Assembly (NCBI RefSeq): GCF_013403865.1
Contig: NZ_JABFDK010000001.1
Span: 310,001 to 374,000, forward strand
From: Winogradskyella costae
GTDB taxonomy: Bacteria > Bacteroidota > Bacteroidia > Flavobacteriales > Flavobacteriaceae
Length of the DNA: 64,000 nucleotides
Direction of reading: 5' to 3'
Shown here: positions 44,332 through 52,913 of the stretch, one piece after another
Numbering within the stretch: the first letter of the stretch is position 1
How the letters are laid out: every line of letters starts with the position of its first letter
Program-made: the position numbers and the translations under genes
Notes under the pieces: model-generated
What the model was told of the DNA's origin: nothing
Database searches by the model: none
The model's input: only the letters and a program-made list of their open reading frames with translations

Positions 44332-46569
44332 CTAATTAATTCTAAATCGTAATCCTGCATAATATAGACTTCCATAAATTGGACCATACACAAAATTACT
44401 ATCAAAATTTGAACCAAAGGGATTGTCTGCGCTAATTACAGGATTATCTTGTCTCACATTCGTTACATTTTCTCCTCCTAAATATACTTCAAATTTTGGT
44501 GAGAACACTTTAGTTACTTGTAAGTTTAATGTTGCCACTGTTGGTGTTTTATTTTGCATTTGAAATTGAGAAGGACTCAAATCTGTGCTTGGAAAGCGTT
44601 GTGCACTTAGCCAATTATACGTCGCATCAAACTTCCATTGGCTGTTATTTTCAACTTCAGTTTCATATGATGCATTTGCAAATAATCGATGCTTTGGGAC
44701 TAGTGGCTTCTCTAATTGTCCTGAATTTTTATAATCGGTTTGAATATCGTAATACTTATAAGCCATTCGCAAATCAAAATGTTCAAAAACGTTATAATTA
44801 AACTCAAATTGAAAACTATTAGCATAACTATCTCCTTCAAGATTATAAAAATTAACCTCATAAGGATTTTCCCAATCTACAACTACTTGGTTTTGAAAAT
44901 CAGTTCTATAAAAATCAAAAGTTACATCCGCTTTTCTATCAAACAAGTTAAAACCTTGTAAATAGCTTACCCCGTAATTCCATGCAATTTCTGGATCCAA
45001 TCCATAAATTTTACCGCCTGAATTTAAGATATTAACCTGCCTCGAACTCGCAAACATATTTTGATTTTCCGCAAAAATATTAGCACTTCGCTTTCCTCTT
45101 CCTACAGAGAATCGCAATGCTGACTTCTCCCATGGTGTGTATCGTAAGTGAAAACGAGGGGTGACGAAAAAGCCTAATCTATTATGCTGATCGACACGTA
45201 CACCAGCCGTCATAGTTAGCTTATCTAAATTATCATAAGCGTATTCAAAAAATCCTCCAACAGAGTTTTCGGTACGCTCATATGTATCTAAATTCACCAA
45301 TTCATCAAAATGATCGTAAGTAAGGCTCACCCCTGTTTTTATCTTGTGACGTGAATCTGAAATAATAGAACTATAAATTAAATTAGAATAAAAACTATTA
45401 TGTTTAATATCATAAAGATTCTGTCCAAAATAAGAGTCTTGATTATGATGACTAAATGCCATTTGAAATCCAAGATTTTGATATGGAATTTCTGGGTTTA
45501 CATATCCTAATTTGGTGGTTACCTCAAACCGTTCAGAGTTAATTTCACTTCCCCAAAAATTAGTTGTTCCTTTATCTGTCTCAGGATTAAAATCTACTTG
45601 ACCAGCTTGTTTTTCATCATTTAAGTATTTCAAGTTAATAAAGGTAACAAAGCCTTTCTCTGGATCAGTATACTGCCAGCGGTTCATAACATTAATTTGA
45701 TTATAGATGGGCATATCCATAAAACCATCATCATTAACATCGTGCTTTTTTTGATGTGTATTGCCATGTAAATATAAGCCTGTACTCCACTTCTCAGATA
45801 CCTTAGTATTAAAATGCGTATTGAGTTCTAAGCGCTCATTAGATCCACCATAGAGATTTACAAATAAGTTATCATCCGTGGTTGGTTTTACCAATTCTGC
45901 ATTTATCTGCCCTGCAATACTTTCAAAACCATTAACTACACTACCTGTACCTTTGGTGATCTGAATACTTTCTACCCAAGTCCCAGGTATAAAACTTAGA
46001 CCATAAGCTTGAGAAGCTCCTCTAATAGCCGGAATATTTTCTGTTGCGATTAAAATGTAAGGCGAGGTTAAACCTAACATTTTAATTTGTCGCGTACCTG
46101 TTACAGCATCCGCAAAATTAACGTCGATTGACGGATTAGTTTCAAAACTTTCTGCCAAATTACAACAAGCTGCTTTTAATAATTCACCGCTTGTAACCGT
46201 AAAAGTATTTGAAGCCTGCAAATATGATTTCCGTGTGGCTTGTTTTCGAGATGTAATTTCTACAGTATCTAATTCATCACTAGCCTGTAGAACATGCTTA
46301 ACAAACTTGTTTTCATCCACAATTATTGTATCCGTTTTAAAACCTACATAACTAATAACTAATTCGTTGTAAGAAAACTTGTATGGTAATGTAAAGGTGC
46401 CATCTTCAGCCGTTATTGCCCCTATCGAAGAATCTAACCAATACACATTTGCGCCAGATAATGGCATTTCTTTTCCGCTGCTTGTTTCTAAAACAACGCC
46501 TTTTAATTGCTCTTGTGCAGATAACATTAGCGACAAGAATATAAATTTTACTACTAAATATTTTTTCAT
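44332..46569 (-). CDS. TonB-dependent receptor with carboxypeptidase-regulatory-like domain
   Basis: 745 residues from the ATG at 46569, which gives a proper signal peptide (MKKYLVVKFIFLSLMLSAQ); a GTG at 46602 would precede it with 11 unlikely residues. An N-terminal beta-sandwich (GVVLETSSGKEMPLSGANVY) is followed by a plug domain and a 22-strand barrel. The plug contains C135-C136 in KAACCNLAE. Neighbours are an HYC_CC_PP protein upstream and an HMA protein downstream, which suggests uptake of a metal or metal complex, possibly copper. The ligand is inferred, not shown. Confidence 0.88.
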   Translation of the reverse strand: MKKYLVVKFIFLSLMLSAQEQLKGVVLETSSGKEMPLSGANVYWLDSSIGAITAEDGTFTLPYKFSYNELVISYVGFKTDTIIVDENKFVKHVLQASDELDTVEITSRKQATRKSYLQASNTFTVTSGELLKAACCNLAESFETNPSIDVNFADAVTGTRQIKMLGLTSPYILIATENIPAIRGASQAYGLSFIPGTWVESIQITKGTGSVVNGFESIAGQINAELVKPTTDDNLFVNLYGGSNERLELNTHFNTKVSEKWSTGLYLHGNTHQKKHDVNDDGFMDMPIYNQINVMNRWQYTDPEKGFVTFINLKYLNDEKQAGQVDFNPETDKGTTNFWGSEINSERFEVTTKLGYVNPEIPYQNLGFQMAFSHHNQDSYFGQNLYDIKHNSFYSNLIYSSIISDSRHKIKTGVSLTYDHFDELVNLDTYERTENSVGGFFEYAYDNLDKLTMTAGVRVDQHNRLGFFVTPRFHLRYTPWEKSALRFSVGRGKRSANIFAENQNMFASSRQVNILNSGGKIYGLDPEIAWNYGVSYLQGFNLFDRKADVTFDFYRTDFQNQVVVDWENPYEVNFYNLEGDSYANSFQFEFNYNVFEHFDLRMAYKYYDIQTDYKNSGQLEKPLVPKHRLFANASYETEVENNSQWKFDATYNWLSAQRFPSTDLSPSQFQMQNKTPTVATLNLQVTKVFSPKFEVYLGGENVTNVRQDNPVISADNPFGSNFDSNFVYGPIYGSLYYAGLRFRIN

Positions 46570-46638
46570 TTGCTTGAATTTCAGATATAACTCACAGCAC
46601 ACATATGTGCTGCCTTTTTACTAAGGGTTATAACTGAA

Positions 46639-47058
46639 TCAAATGAGATAAACTTCATCTAAGAGATGAATATCTTTCACTAAAGTTGGTGGAAAATAAT
46701 AGCTATGAGGATTAGCCAAATTTGGTACACCCTCAAAGAGATTTATATATGAATAAGTGTATGCTATTAAAACGTGTTGATGAATGATATCTAGATCTTC
46801 AAACGAATTAAGCGTTGTTACAGATAAGCCTTCAATAACATCAATCTCATCTTTACAGCAGCTCATTACTGTAGCATCAATGTTGTCATCACCTATTTCA
46901 ACGCGATCATCTGAACACTTCTCTGTTTTACTAAATATCGCGACATCGATTAGCTTGTCCCCACAAAAATGTTTCTCTATCGTTAATGACAATGTAGAAA
47001 ACAGCACTAACAACGATAGAGCTACAGAAAACGTTTTATATGTGTATGAAAATTTCAC
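46639..47058 (-). CDS. HYC_CC_PP family exported protein
   Basis: 139 residues with a signal/anchor helix (SVALSLLVLFSTLSLTI). The family marks are in order: H30-F-C32, the cysteine pair C67-C68 and a late YYFPP with prolines at 123-124. These proteins occur in Bacteroidota beside TonB-dependent receptors and metal-binding proteins; a metal or thiol role is plausible but not shown. It precedes the receptor by 69 bases. The candidate promoter box is so close to the ATG that the mRNA would have almost no leader. Confidence 0.78.
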   Translation of the reverse strand: MKFSYTYKTFSVALSLLVLFSTLSLTIEKHFCGDKLIDVAIFSKTEKCSDDRVEIGDDNIDATVMSCCKDEIDVIEGLSVTTLNSFEDLDIIHQHVLIAYTYSYINLFEGVPNLANPHSYYFPPTLVKDIHLLDEVYLI

Positions 47059-47062
47059 TGTG

Positions 47063-47070
47063 CAAAGCTA
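47063..47070 (-). promoter_or_regulatory. Candidate -7 box for the HYC_CC_PP/receptor operon
   Basis: Minus-strand TAGCTTTG matches TAnnTTTG and ends only 4 bases before the annotated ATG. No -33 element is clear. Confidence 0.35.
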
Positions 47071-47107
47071 CAAAATTATTAAATTATAATAGGCCTTAGG
47101 CAGATTA

Positions 47108-47536
47108 TTAACGATTTAACTTATAGTAATAGAAAGCTGGAAACAACAGAATTAGGCCAATTGGCTGAATTAAAAAGCGCCTAATATTAAAAAAGAGATA
47201 GTAATCTTCTTGCTTAGGGTTTATAACGAAATATAAAAATGGCAATAGTAGTAACACGTATGCCACGGCAAAAATAAACACCGAAAATTTAACTATACTT
47301 TTATCCTTAAAAATAAGAAATAAAACTCCTAAAGAAATTACAGTATTTAAAAGAAAACGTAATGTTGTAAATAAAACTAACTTTGCTATTTCCCGTCTTG
47401 GACTATCCAAATACAAATAATCATTTTTAAAAAAGGTTAAATAAGGATCGTAAAACAAAACACCTTCATAAGCTCTAATTAATATTAAGAGCAGTAACAA
47501 TACTCCAACTAAACTATAGGTAATTAACTTATGCAT
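47108..47536 (-). CDS. Exosortase F-associated membrane protein
   Basis: 142 residues with four hydrophobic helices. The opening includes LLILIRAYEGVLFYDPYLTFF and the YEGVLFYDP motif is typical of the partner protein found next to XrtF in flavobacteria. Its start overlaps xrtF by 8 bases, so the two are translationally coupled. The role is unknown but it likely assists the exosortase in the inner membrane. Confidence 0.88.
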   Translation of the reverse strand: MHKLITYSLVGVLLLLLILIRAYEGVLFYDPYLTFFKNDYLYLDSPRREIAKLVLFTTLRFLLNTVISLGVLFLIFKDKSIVKFSVFIFAVAYVLLLLPFLYFVINPKQEDYYLFFNIRRFLIQPIGLILLFPAFYYYKLNR

Positions 47537-48080
47537 TTGGCTTAACTTTTTTAGAAAATCGATTCACCCAAACCATCCAAAGTATAAATACAGTACCATA
47601 AATTAACATCGGAAAAATAACGGTATGCAAAATTTCTCTTCTCCAAGGATAATGATATAATCCTACCGATAAAATTACGATTCGAATTAAATTGAAAGCG
47701 TAAATAATAATGCTGCCTGCTAATCCATATAAAATGGTCGTTTTAAACTTTCCTGCAAAAGCGACTAAAAAAGAGAGAAATAAAACAATAACACTTATAG
47801 CATTACAGCCTTCAATAACTCGCGCCACATACTTTCCATTGATAATTATTTTCATTGAAGGTTCATTAGGATGCGCTGCAATACGCGCCTCATACCCCAA
47901 ACCGTTTAATAAAGTATTCGTTTGTTCCGCTACCAGATGGGTTAAATAATCCGGGTAAAATTTAGAACCGTTAGAAATATTTAAGTACAGATTGTAGCCG
48001 ATAGTTAAAACAGCGTATACTGCCAAAAAAGTGACAATAAAACGAATTACAGATTTATATTTTACTAAAAGTGACTTCAA
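47529..48080 (-). CDS. xrtF: Exosortase family protein XrtF
   Basis: 183 residues with about five membrane helices. The exosortase catalytic residues are in place: cysteine C92 in RVIEGCNAIS, arginine R133 in FNLIRIVILS and histidine H152 in LHTVIFP. Exosortases cleave and sort proteins with a C-terminal tripartite signal. For XrtF the cognate sorting signal is not established, and no candidate substrate is visible in this window. It is divergent from the GAF protein gene. Confidence 0.92.
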   Translation of the reverse strand: MKSLLVKYKSVIRFIVTFLAVYAVLTIGYNLYLNISNGSKFYPDYLTHLVAEQTNTLLNGLGYEARIAAHPNEPSMKIIINGKYVARVIEGCNAISVIVLFLSFLVAFAGKFKTTILYGLAGSIIIYAFNLIRIVILSVGLYHYPWRREILHTVIFPMLIYGTVFILWMVWVNRFSKKVKPNA

Positions 48081-48145
48081 AAACTCCTAATGTTAGTTAG
48101 ATGTTAAATTTATAAAAACCGTATTTCAAAACAGTGTATTTTAGA

Positions 48146-48153
48146 TACTTTTG
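48146..48153 (+). promoter_or_regulatory. Candidate -7 box for the GAF protein gene
   Basis: TACTTTTG matches TAnnTTTG exactly, 20 bases before the ATG at 48173. A -33 element is not clear. Confidence 0.45.
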
Positions 48154-48172
48154 CAAAAAGTTTTTTACACCT

Positions 48173-48643
48173 ATGAATTTACACGATTTAAAACCAGAAA
48201 TAAAATCAATCATCACACAAGACAATCTTAGTGTTGATCAACGCCTACTAAAGATTTGCGAAACTCTAGAAACTAATATAAGTTATTATAATTGGGTTGG
48301 TTTTTACTTTAAAAATGGAGATAAAGACGAGCTAAAGTTAGGGCCATATGTCGGTGAGCCAACGGATCATATTATAATACCATTTGGAAAAGGTATTTGT
48401 GGGCAAGTTGCGATAAGTAATCAAAATTTTGTAGTTCCAGATGTAGCTGCTCAAGATAATTATATTGCTTGCAGTATTACAGTTAAGGCCGAAATAGTAA
48501 TTCCTATTTTTATCAATAACGAAAATGTAGGTCAAATAGATATTGACTCTAATACTCCAGACCCATTTACAGAAGCAGACGAGCGGTTTTTAGAGTTTGT
48601 TTGTAAAGAAGTTTCTACTTTAATAAAACAAAACCCCAATTAA
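48173..48643 (+). CDS. GAF-domain protein of the free-methionine-R-sulfoxide reductase type
   Basis: 156 residues from the ATG at 48173; the upstream start at 48134 adds a poor extension. One GAF domain covers nearly all of it, with the fRMsr-like motif LGPYVGEPTDHIIIPFGKGICG in part and NYIACSITVKAEIVIPIF. In E. coli fRMsr three cysteines (84, 94, 118) take part. Here the last two are kept with the same 24-residue spacing (C76 and C100), but the first position is H66. Activity may be altered. It is a single gene. Confidence 0.8.
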   Translation: MNLHDLKPEIKSIITQDNLSVDQRLLKICETLETNISYYNWVGFYFKNGDKDELKLGPYVGEPTDHIIIPFGKGICGQVAISNQNFVVPDVAAQDNYIACSITVKAEIVIPIFINNENVGQIDIDSNTPDPFTEADERFLEFVCKEVSTLIKQNPN

Positions 48644-48721
48644 AATCTTATTTACAAAAATTACATGGCATAAACATTACCTTATAAAGACGCTAATAAA
48701 TTTGATAAGATTACAAATAAA

Positions 48722-49975
48722 TTACATCCCTGTTCGTATAGCCTCAACAGGGTCTAATCGTGATGCCGACAATGCAGGAATCACTCCAGAAATTAACCCG
48801 ATTATAGAAGATATAAAAAAACCTAGAAGCATATTCTGAATAGAAAGAACAAATTCAAAATCTTCAGTAAGACTGCTTCCTATTAAGGTTCCAATCCAAA
48901 CCAAAAACAAACCTACTAACCCACCAACAACGGCAAGGATTACAGCTTCAAACAAAAACTGAAACAGTATAAATTTATTTTTAGCACCTAATGATTTTTG
49001 AATTCCAATAAGATTGGTTCGTTCTTTAACGCTTACAAACATAATATTGGCAATTCCAAAACCACCAACTAAAAGTGAAAAACCACTTATTATCCAACCT
49101 ATTAAATTCATATACCCTAAGATTTCATCGATAGCATCTTGAAAACCAGAAATAACACTCAGAAAAAAGGTATCTATTTCATCTGGTTTTAAGCCTCTAT
49201 TATTACGCATTACCTGAGTCACTTCAGCTTTTACACCTTCAATATCAGAATCTTTTTTCGGCTTAATTATAACGATATACTTCATAAATGGGTTATTATC
49301 TCCATATCGGTTTCTCACATAATTTGCTGGTAGAAAAATAGAAACATCATTACTATCACCAAACAAACCAGAACCTTCTTTTTTAACAACTCCGATAACC
49401 GTAAATTTCTGACCGTAAAGACGCACTTTTTTACCAATTGGCTCAAGTTCTCCAAAAAGTGATTTTGAAATTTCTGAACCAATAACGACAACCGGTCTGC
49501 CTGAATTAGATTCAGATTCGTTGTAAAAACGGCCTTTTTCAAATTCCATAACTTGAATATCAATAAACTCATGTGATACGACCACGGTATTAACACTACT
49601 TACCAATTCTGATTCGTATCTAATATTTTCGCGTTTCACAAATAACTGCAAAGCCACATGCTCTGCATCAGCAATAGAAGATTTTATAGTTTTATATTCA
49701 TTGTAAGACACTTCATCAAAGGTTTCTCTTTGCCAACGTGGTACATCGGTTGGGCCAAAAGACATATTTGCCAAATACATTGTATTACTATCCAATGAAC
49801 TTAATTGCCCTTGAATGGTCTTATCGAGTGAATCTACAGCTGCCAAAACAGCTATAATAGAAAATATCCCAACTGTAACCCCTAAAAGCGACAAAAATGT
49901 CCTGAGTTTATTAGTACGAAGTGCATTTATAGCGAATGAAAAACTCTCTTTTAATAAACGTAAATAGACCAGCAT
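48722..49975 (-). CDS. ABC transporter permease (MacB/FtsX-like)
   Basis: 417 residues. An N-terminal helix (LRTFLSLLGVTVGIFSIIAVLAAV, about 24-47) is followed by a large periplasmic MacB-type core domain (about 50-270) and three C-terminal helices ending in the conserved SGVIPALSASRLDPVEAIRTGM. It exports or mechanically transmits to the periplasm with a separate ATPase, whose gene is not adjacent. It ends 78 bases from the converging GAF gene and starts divergent from purH. Confidence 0.88.
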   Translation of the reverse strand: MLVYLRLLKESFSFAINALRTNKLRTFLSLLGVTVGIFSIIAVLAAVDSLDKTIQGQLSSLDSNTMYLANMSFGPTDVPRWQRETFDEVSYNEYKTIKSSIADAEHVALQLFVKRENIRYESELVSSVNTVVVSHEFIDIQVMEFEKGRFYNESESNSGRPVVVIGSEISKSLFGELEPIGKKVRLYGQKFTVIGVVKKEGSGLFGDSNDVSIFLPANYVRNRYGDNNPFMKYIVIIKPKKDSDIEGVKAEVTQVMRNNRGLKPDEIDTFFLSVISGFQDAIDEILGYMNLIGWIISGFSLLVGGFGIANIMFVSVKERTNLIGIQKSLGAKNKFILFQFLFEAVILAVVGGLVGLFLVWIGTLIGSSLTEDFEFVLSIQNMLLGFFISSIIGLISGVIPALSASRLDPVEAIRTGM

Positions 49976-50085
49976 GCAGGGTTTGTTTTAAAACATTTTA
50001 AAGATAGGACGTTTTCAACACTATATTGTTACAAAAAACTTAAAGAAACTAGTTTTTGCATCGAGATTTTCTTTTTGAATATACG

Positions 50086-50093
50086 TACTTTTG
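50086..50093 (+). promoter_or_regulatory. Candidate -7 box for purH
   Basis: TACTTTTG matches TAnnTTTG and lies 27 bases before the purH ATG. The nearest TTTG upstream is too far (27-base spacer), so the -33 element is uncertain. Confidence 0.45.
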
Positions 50094-50119
50094 CAGCATC
50101 TAAAACACAACACAACATT

Positions 50120-51649
50120 ATGAGTAACAAAACCATTTCATCAGCACTAATCTCAGTATTTAGTAAAGATGGATTAGCACCAATCGTAAAAAAACTAAAT
50201 GACCTCAACGTTACGATTTATTCCACAGGAGGCACAGAAAAATTCATCAAAGATTTAGGTATCGACGTGGTTCCCGTAGAAGATGTAACTTCGTATCCGT
50301 CTATCCTTGGTGGACGTGTAAAAACATTACACCCTAAGGTTTTTGGAGGTATCTTAAACCGTCAAAACCACGAAGGAGATGTTGCTGAATTAAAAGAATT
50401 TGACATTCCGCAAATTGACGTTGTCATTGTAGACTTATATCCTTTTGAAAAAACTGTAGCTTCCGGGGCGAGCAACCAAGATATTATTGAAAAAATTGAT
50501 ATCGGAGGTATTTCTTTAATTAGAGCAGCTGCTAAAAATTATGCAGATGTCACTTGCGTGTCTTCAGTAGATGATTATGCTGAGTTTTTAGAGTTATTAG
50601 AAACTAAAAATGGAGAAACTTCTGAAGATGACAGAAAACAATTTGCTGCAAAAGCTTTTAATGTATCATCTCATTACGATTCTGCTATTTTTAATTACTT
50701 CAATAAAAACCAAGAAATTCCAACTTTAAAAATTTCTGAAAATAACGGTAAAGTTTTAAGATATGGTGAGAATCCACATCAAAAAGGGTTCTTTTTTGGT
50801 GATTTTGATGAAATTTTCACAAAGCTACATGGTAAAGAATTAAGCTACAACAATCTTTTAGATGTTGATGCCGCCGTAAACTTAATGCTAGAATTTAAAA
50901 ACGACGCACCAACATTTGCCGTTTTAAAACATAATAACGCTTGCGGTTTAGCACAGCGCGAGACTTTACACCAGGCCTATGTAGACGCATTAGCTGGCGA
51001 TCCTGTTTCAGCATTTGGAGGAGTTTTAATCAGTAATTCTGAAATTGATTTAACTACAGCTGAAGAGATTCATAAATTATTCTGTGAAGTTGTTATTGCA
51101 CCGTCATTTTCATCTGAAGCTTTAGAAATCTTGAAAGGAAAGAAAAACAGAATCCTATTAATCCTAAAAGATATAGAGATGCCACAAACCAATGTTAGAA
51201 GTTGTTTAAACGGCGTTTTGGTTCAAGATAGAAATAATATTACGGATACACTTGAAGGTTTAAACCCAGTTACAAAAACAACGGCGACTTCAAATGAGCT
51301 AGACGATTTAATATTTGCTTCAAAAATTTGTAAACACACAAAGTCTAACACTATCGTTCTTGTAAAAAACAAGCAACTATGTGCTAGTGGAACAGGTCAA
51401 ACCAGTCGTGTTGATGCCTTAAATCAAGCAATTCACAAAGCACAATCCTTTAAATTTGATTTAAAAGGATCAGTAATGGCGAGTGATGCTTTTTTTCCAT
51501 TTCCAGATTGTGTAGAGATTGCAGACAACGCTGGTATTACAGCTGTAATACAACCAGGTGGTTCTATCAAAGATCAATTGAGCATTGATTATTGTAATGA
51601 CAATAATATTGCTATGGTAATGACAGGAACACGTCATTTTAAACATTAA
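50120..51649 (+). CDS. purH: Bifunctional AICAR transformylase / IMP cyclohydrolase
   Basis: 509 residues from the ATG at 50120; an upstream in-frame start at 50075 is not supported. The N-terminal MGS-like cyclohydrolase domain begins SALISVFSKDGL and includes GGRVKTLHPKVFGGIL. The C-terminal transformylase domain contains LRYGENPHQ, KHNNACG and SDAFFPFPD. It carries out the last two steps of IMP synthesis. It precedes mreB with a strong terminator between. Confidence 0.96.
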   Translation: MSNKTISSALISVFSKDGLAPIVKKLNDLNVTIYSTGGTEKFIKDLGIDVVPVEDVTSYPSILGGRVKTLHPKVFGGILNRQNHEGDVAELKEFDIPQIDVVIVDLYPFEKTVASGASNQDIIEKIDIGGISLIRAAAKNYADVTCVSSVDDYAEFLELLETKNGETSEDDRKQFAAKAFNVSSHYDSAIFNYFNKNQEIPTLKISENNGKVLRYGENPHQKGFFFGDFDEIFTKLHGKELSYNNLLDVDAAVNLMLEFKNDAPTFAVLKHNNACGLAQRETLHQAYVDALAGDPVSAFGGVLISNSEIDLTTAEEIHKLFCEVVIAPSFSSEALEILKGKKNRILLILKDIEMPQTNVRSCLNGVLVQDRNNITDTLEGLNPVTKTTATSNELDDLIFASKICKHTKSNTIVLVKNKQLCASGTGQTSRVDALNQAIHKAQSFKFDLKGSVMASDAFFPFPDCVEIADNAGITAVIQPGGSIKDQLSIDYCNDNNIAMVMTGTRHFKH

Positions 51650-51660
51650 AAATTTCTTTT

Positions 51661-51712
51661 AAGAACCCAAAAAAGAGATGTAACGCATCTCAATATTGGG
51701 TTCTTTTTTTTT
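51661..51712 (+). terminator. Terminator after purH
   Basis: AAGAACCCAA (51661-51670) pairs with TTGGGTTCTT (51696-51705), with an inner GAGATG/CATCTC stem, and is followed by a T-run. Confidence 0.88.
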
Positions 51713-51814
51713 ACCAAAACCCTCATCTAATTTATTTTATTAGTCAACTGAAAGAAAAAACAAAAAAAGTTTAGCAATAAACATCTTTAAACCTATAAAT
51801 AACGTATATTTTAC

Positions 51815-51822
51815 TACTTTTA
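51815..51822 (+). promoter_or_regulatory. Candidate -7 box for the mre operon
   Basis: TACTTTTA is one base off TAnnTTTG and lies 53 bases before mreB, downstream of the purH terminator. Confidence 0.35.
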
Positions 51823-51874
51823 CAGATAGTCTCTAGAATAAGATACAAATAACCCAAATAATTAAGAATAGCAC

Positions 51875-52903
51875 ATGGGATTTTTTGATTTCCTAACGGA
51901 AGAAATAGCCATAGATTTAGGAACCGCAAATACACTGATAATCCACAACGATAAAGTTGTTGTTGACAATCCATCGATAGTAGCAAGAGACCGCATTAGC
52001 GGAAAAATTATAGCAGTTGGTAAAGAAGCCAACATGATGCAGGGAAAAACGCACGAAAACATCAAAACAATCCGCCCCTTAAAAGATGGAGTTATTGCTG
52101 ATTTTGATGCTTCTGAGCAAATGATTAGCATGTTTATTAAAAACATTCCTGCATTAAAGAAGCGTTGGTTTAACCCAGCTTTACGTATGGTTGTATGTAT
52201 TCCCTCAGGAATTACAGAAGTAGAAATGCGCGCAGTAAAAGAATCTTGTGAGCGTGTTAACGGAAAAGAAGTATACTTAATTCACGAACCAATGGCTGCA
52301 GCTATTGGTATTGGTGTAGATATTATGCAACCAAAGGGAAACATGATTGTAGATATCGGTGGTGGTACCACAGAGATTGCAGTTATTGCTCTTGGCGGTA
52401 TTGTATGTGATAAATCTGTAAAAGTTGCAGGTGATGTCTTTACAAATGATATTATCTACTACATGAGAACACAACATAATTTATACGTTGGAGATAGAAC
52501 TGCTGAAAAAATTAAAATTCAAATTGGTGCAGCAACCGAAGATTTAGAATTACCTCCAGAAGACATGAGTGTTCAAGGTCGTGATTTATTAACAGGAAAA
52601 CCTAAACAAGTTCAGATTTCATTTCGTGAAATTGCAAAGGCTTTAGATAAATCTATTTTACGTATTGAAGATTCTGTAATGGAGACTTTATCTCAAACCC
52701 CTCCAGAATTAGCGGCAGATATTTACAATACCGGAATTTATTTAGCAGGTGGAGGATCTATGCTAAGAGGTTTAGATAAGCGATTATCTCAAAAAACAGA
52801 CTTACCTGTTTATATTGCAGAAGACCCCTTAAGAGCCGTAGTAAGAGGTACAGGTATTGTACTTAAAAACTTACCTAAATACAAAAGCGTATTGATTAAA
52901 TAA
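51875..52903 (+). CDS. mreB: Rod-shape determining protein MreB
   Basis: 342 residues of the actin fold. The phosphate-binding loops IDLGTANTLI and VDIGGGTTEIAVIA and the adenosine motif GIYLAGGGSMLRG are intact. MreB polymerises under the inner membrane and guides elongation of the cell wall. It is the first gene of mreB-mreC-mreD-mrdA-rodA, which are all on the plus strand with gaps or overlaps of 10 bases or less. Confidence 0.97.
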   Translation: MGFFDFLTEEIAIDLGTANTLIIHNDKVVVDNPSIVARDRISGKIIAVGKEANMMQGKTHENIKTIRPLKDGVIADFDASEQMISMFIKNIPALKKRWFNPALRMVVCIPSGITEVEMRAVKESCERVNGKEVYLIHEPMAAAIGIGVDIMQPKGNMIVDIGGGTTEIAVIALGGIVCDKSVKVAGDVFTNDIIYYMRTQHNLYVGDRTAEKIKIQIGAATEDLELPPEDMSVQGRDLLTGKPKQVQISFREIAKALDKSILRIEDSVMETLSQTPPELAADIYNTGIYLAGGGSMLRGLDKRLSQKTDLPVYIAEDPLRAVVRGTGIVLKNLPKYKSVLIK

Positions 52904-52913
52904 GACGTAAATA

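Noticed and set aside
48644..48712. Inverted repeat AATCTTAT / ATAAGATT as a terminator between the GAF and permease genes
   Set aside because: The arms are more than 50 bases apart with no stable inner pairing or T-tract.
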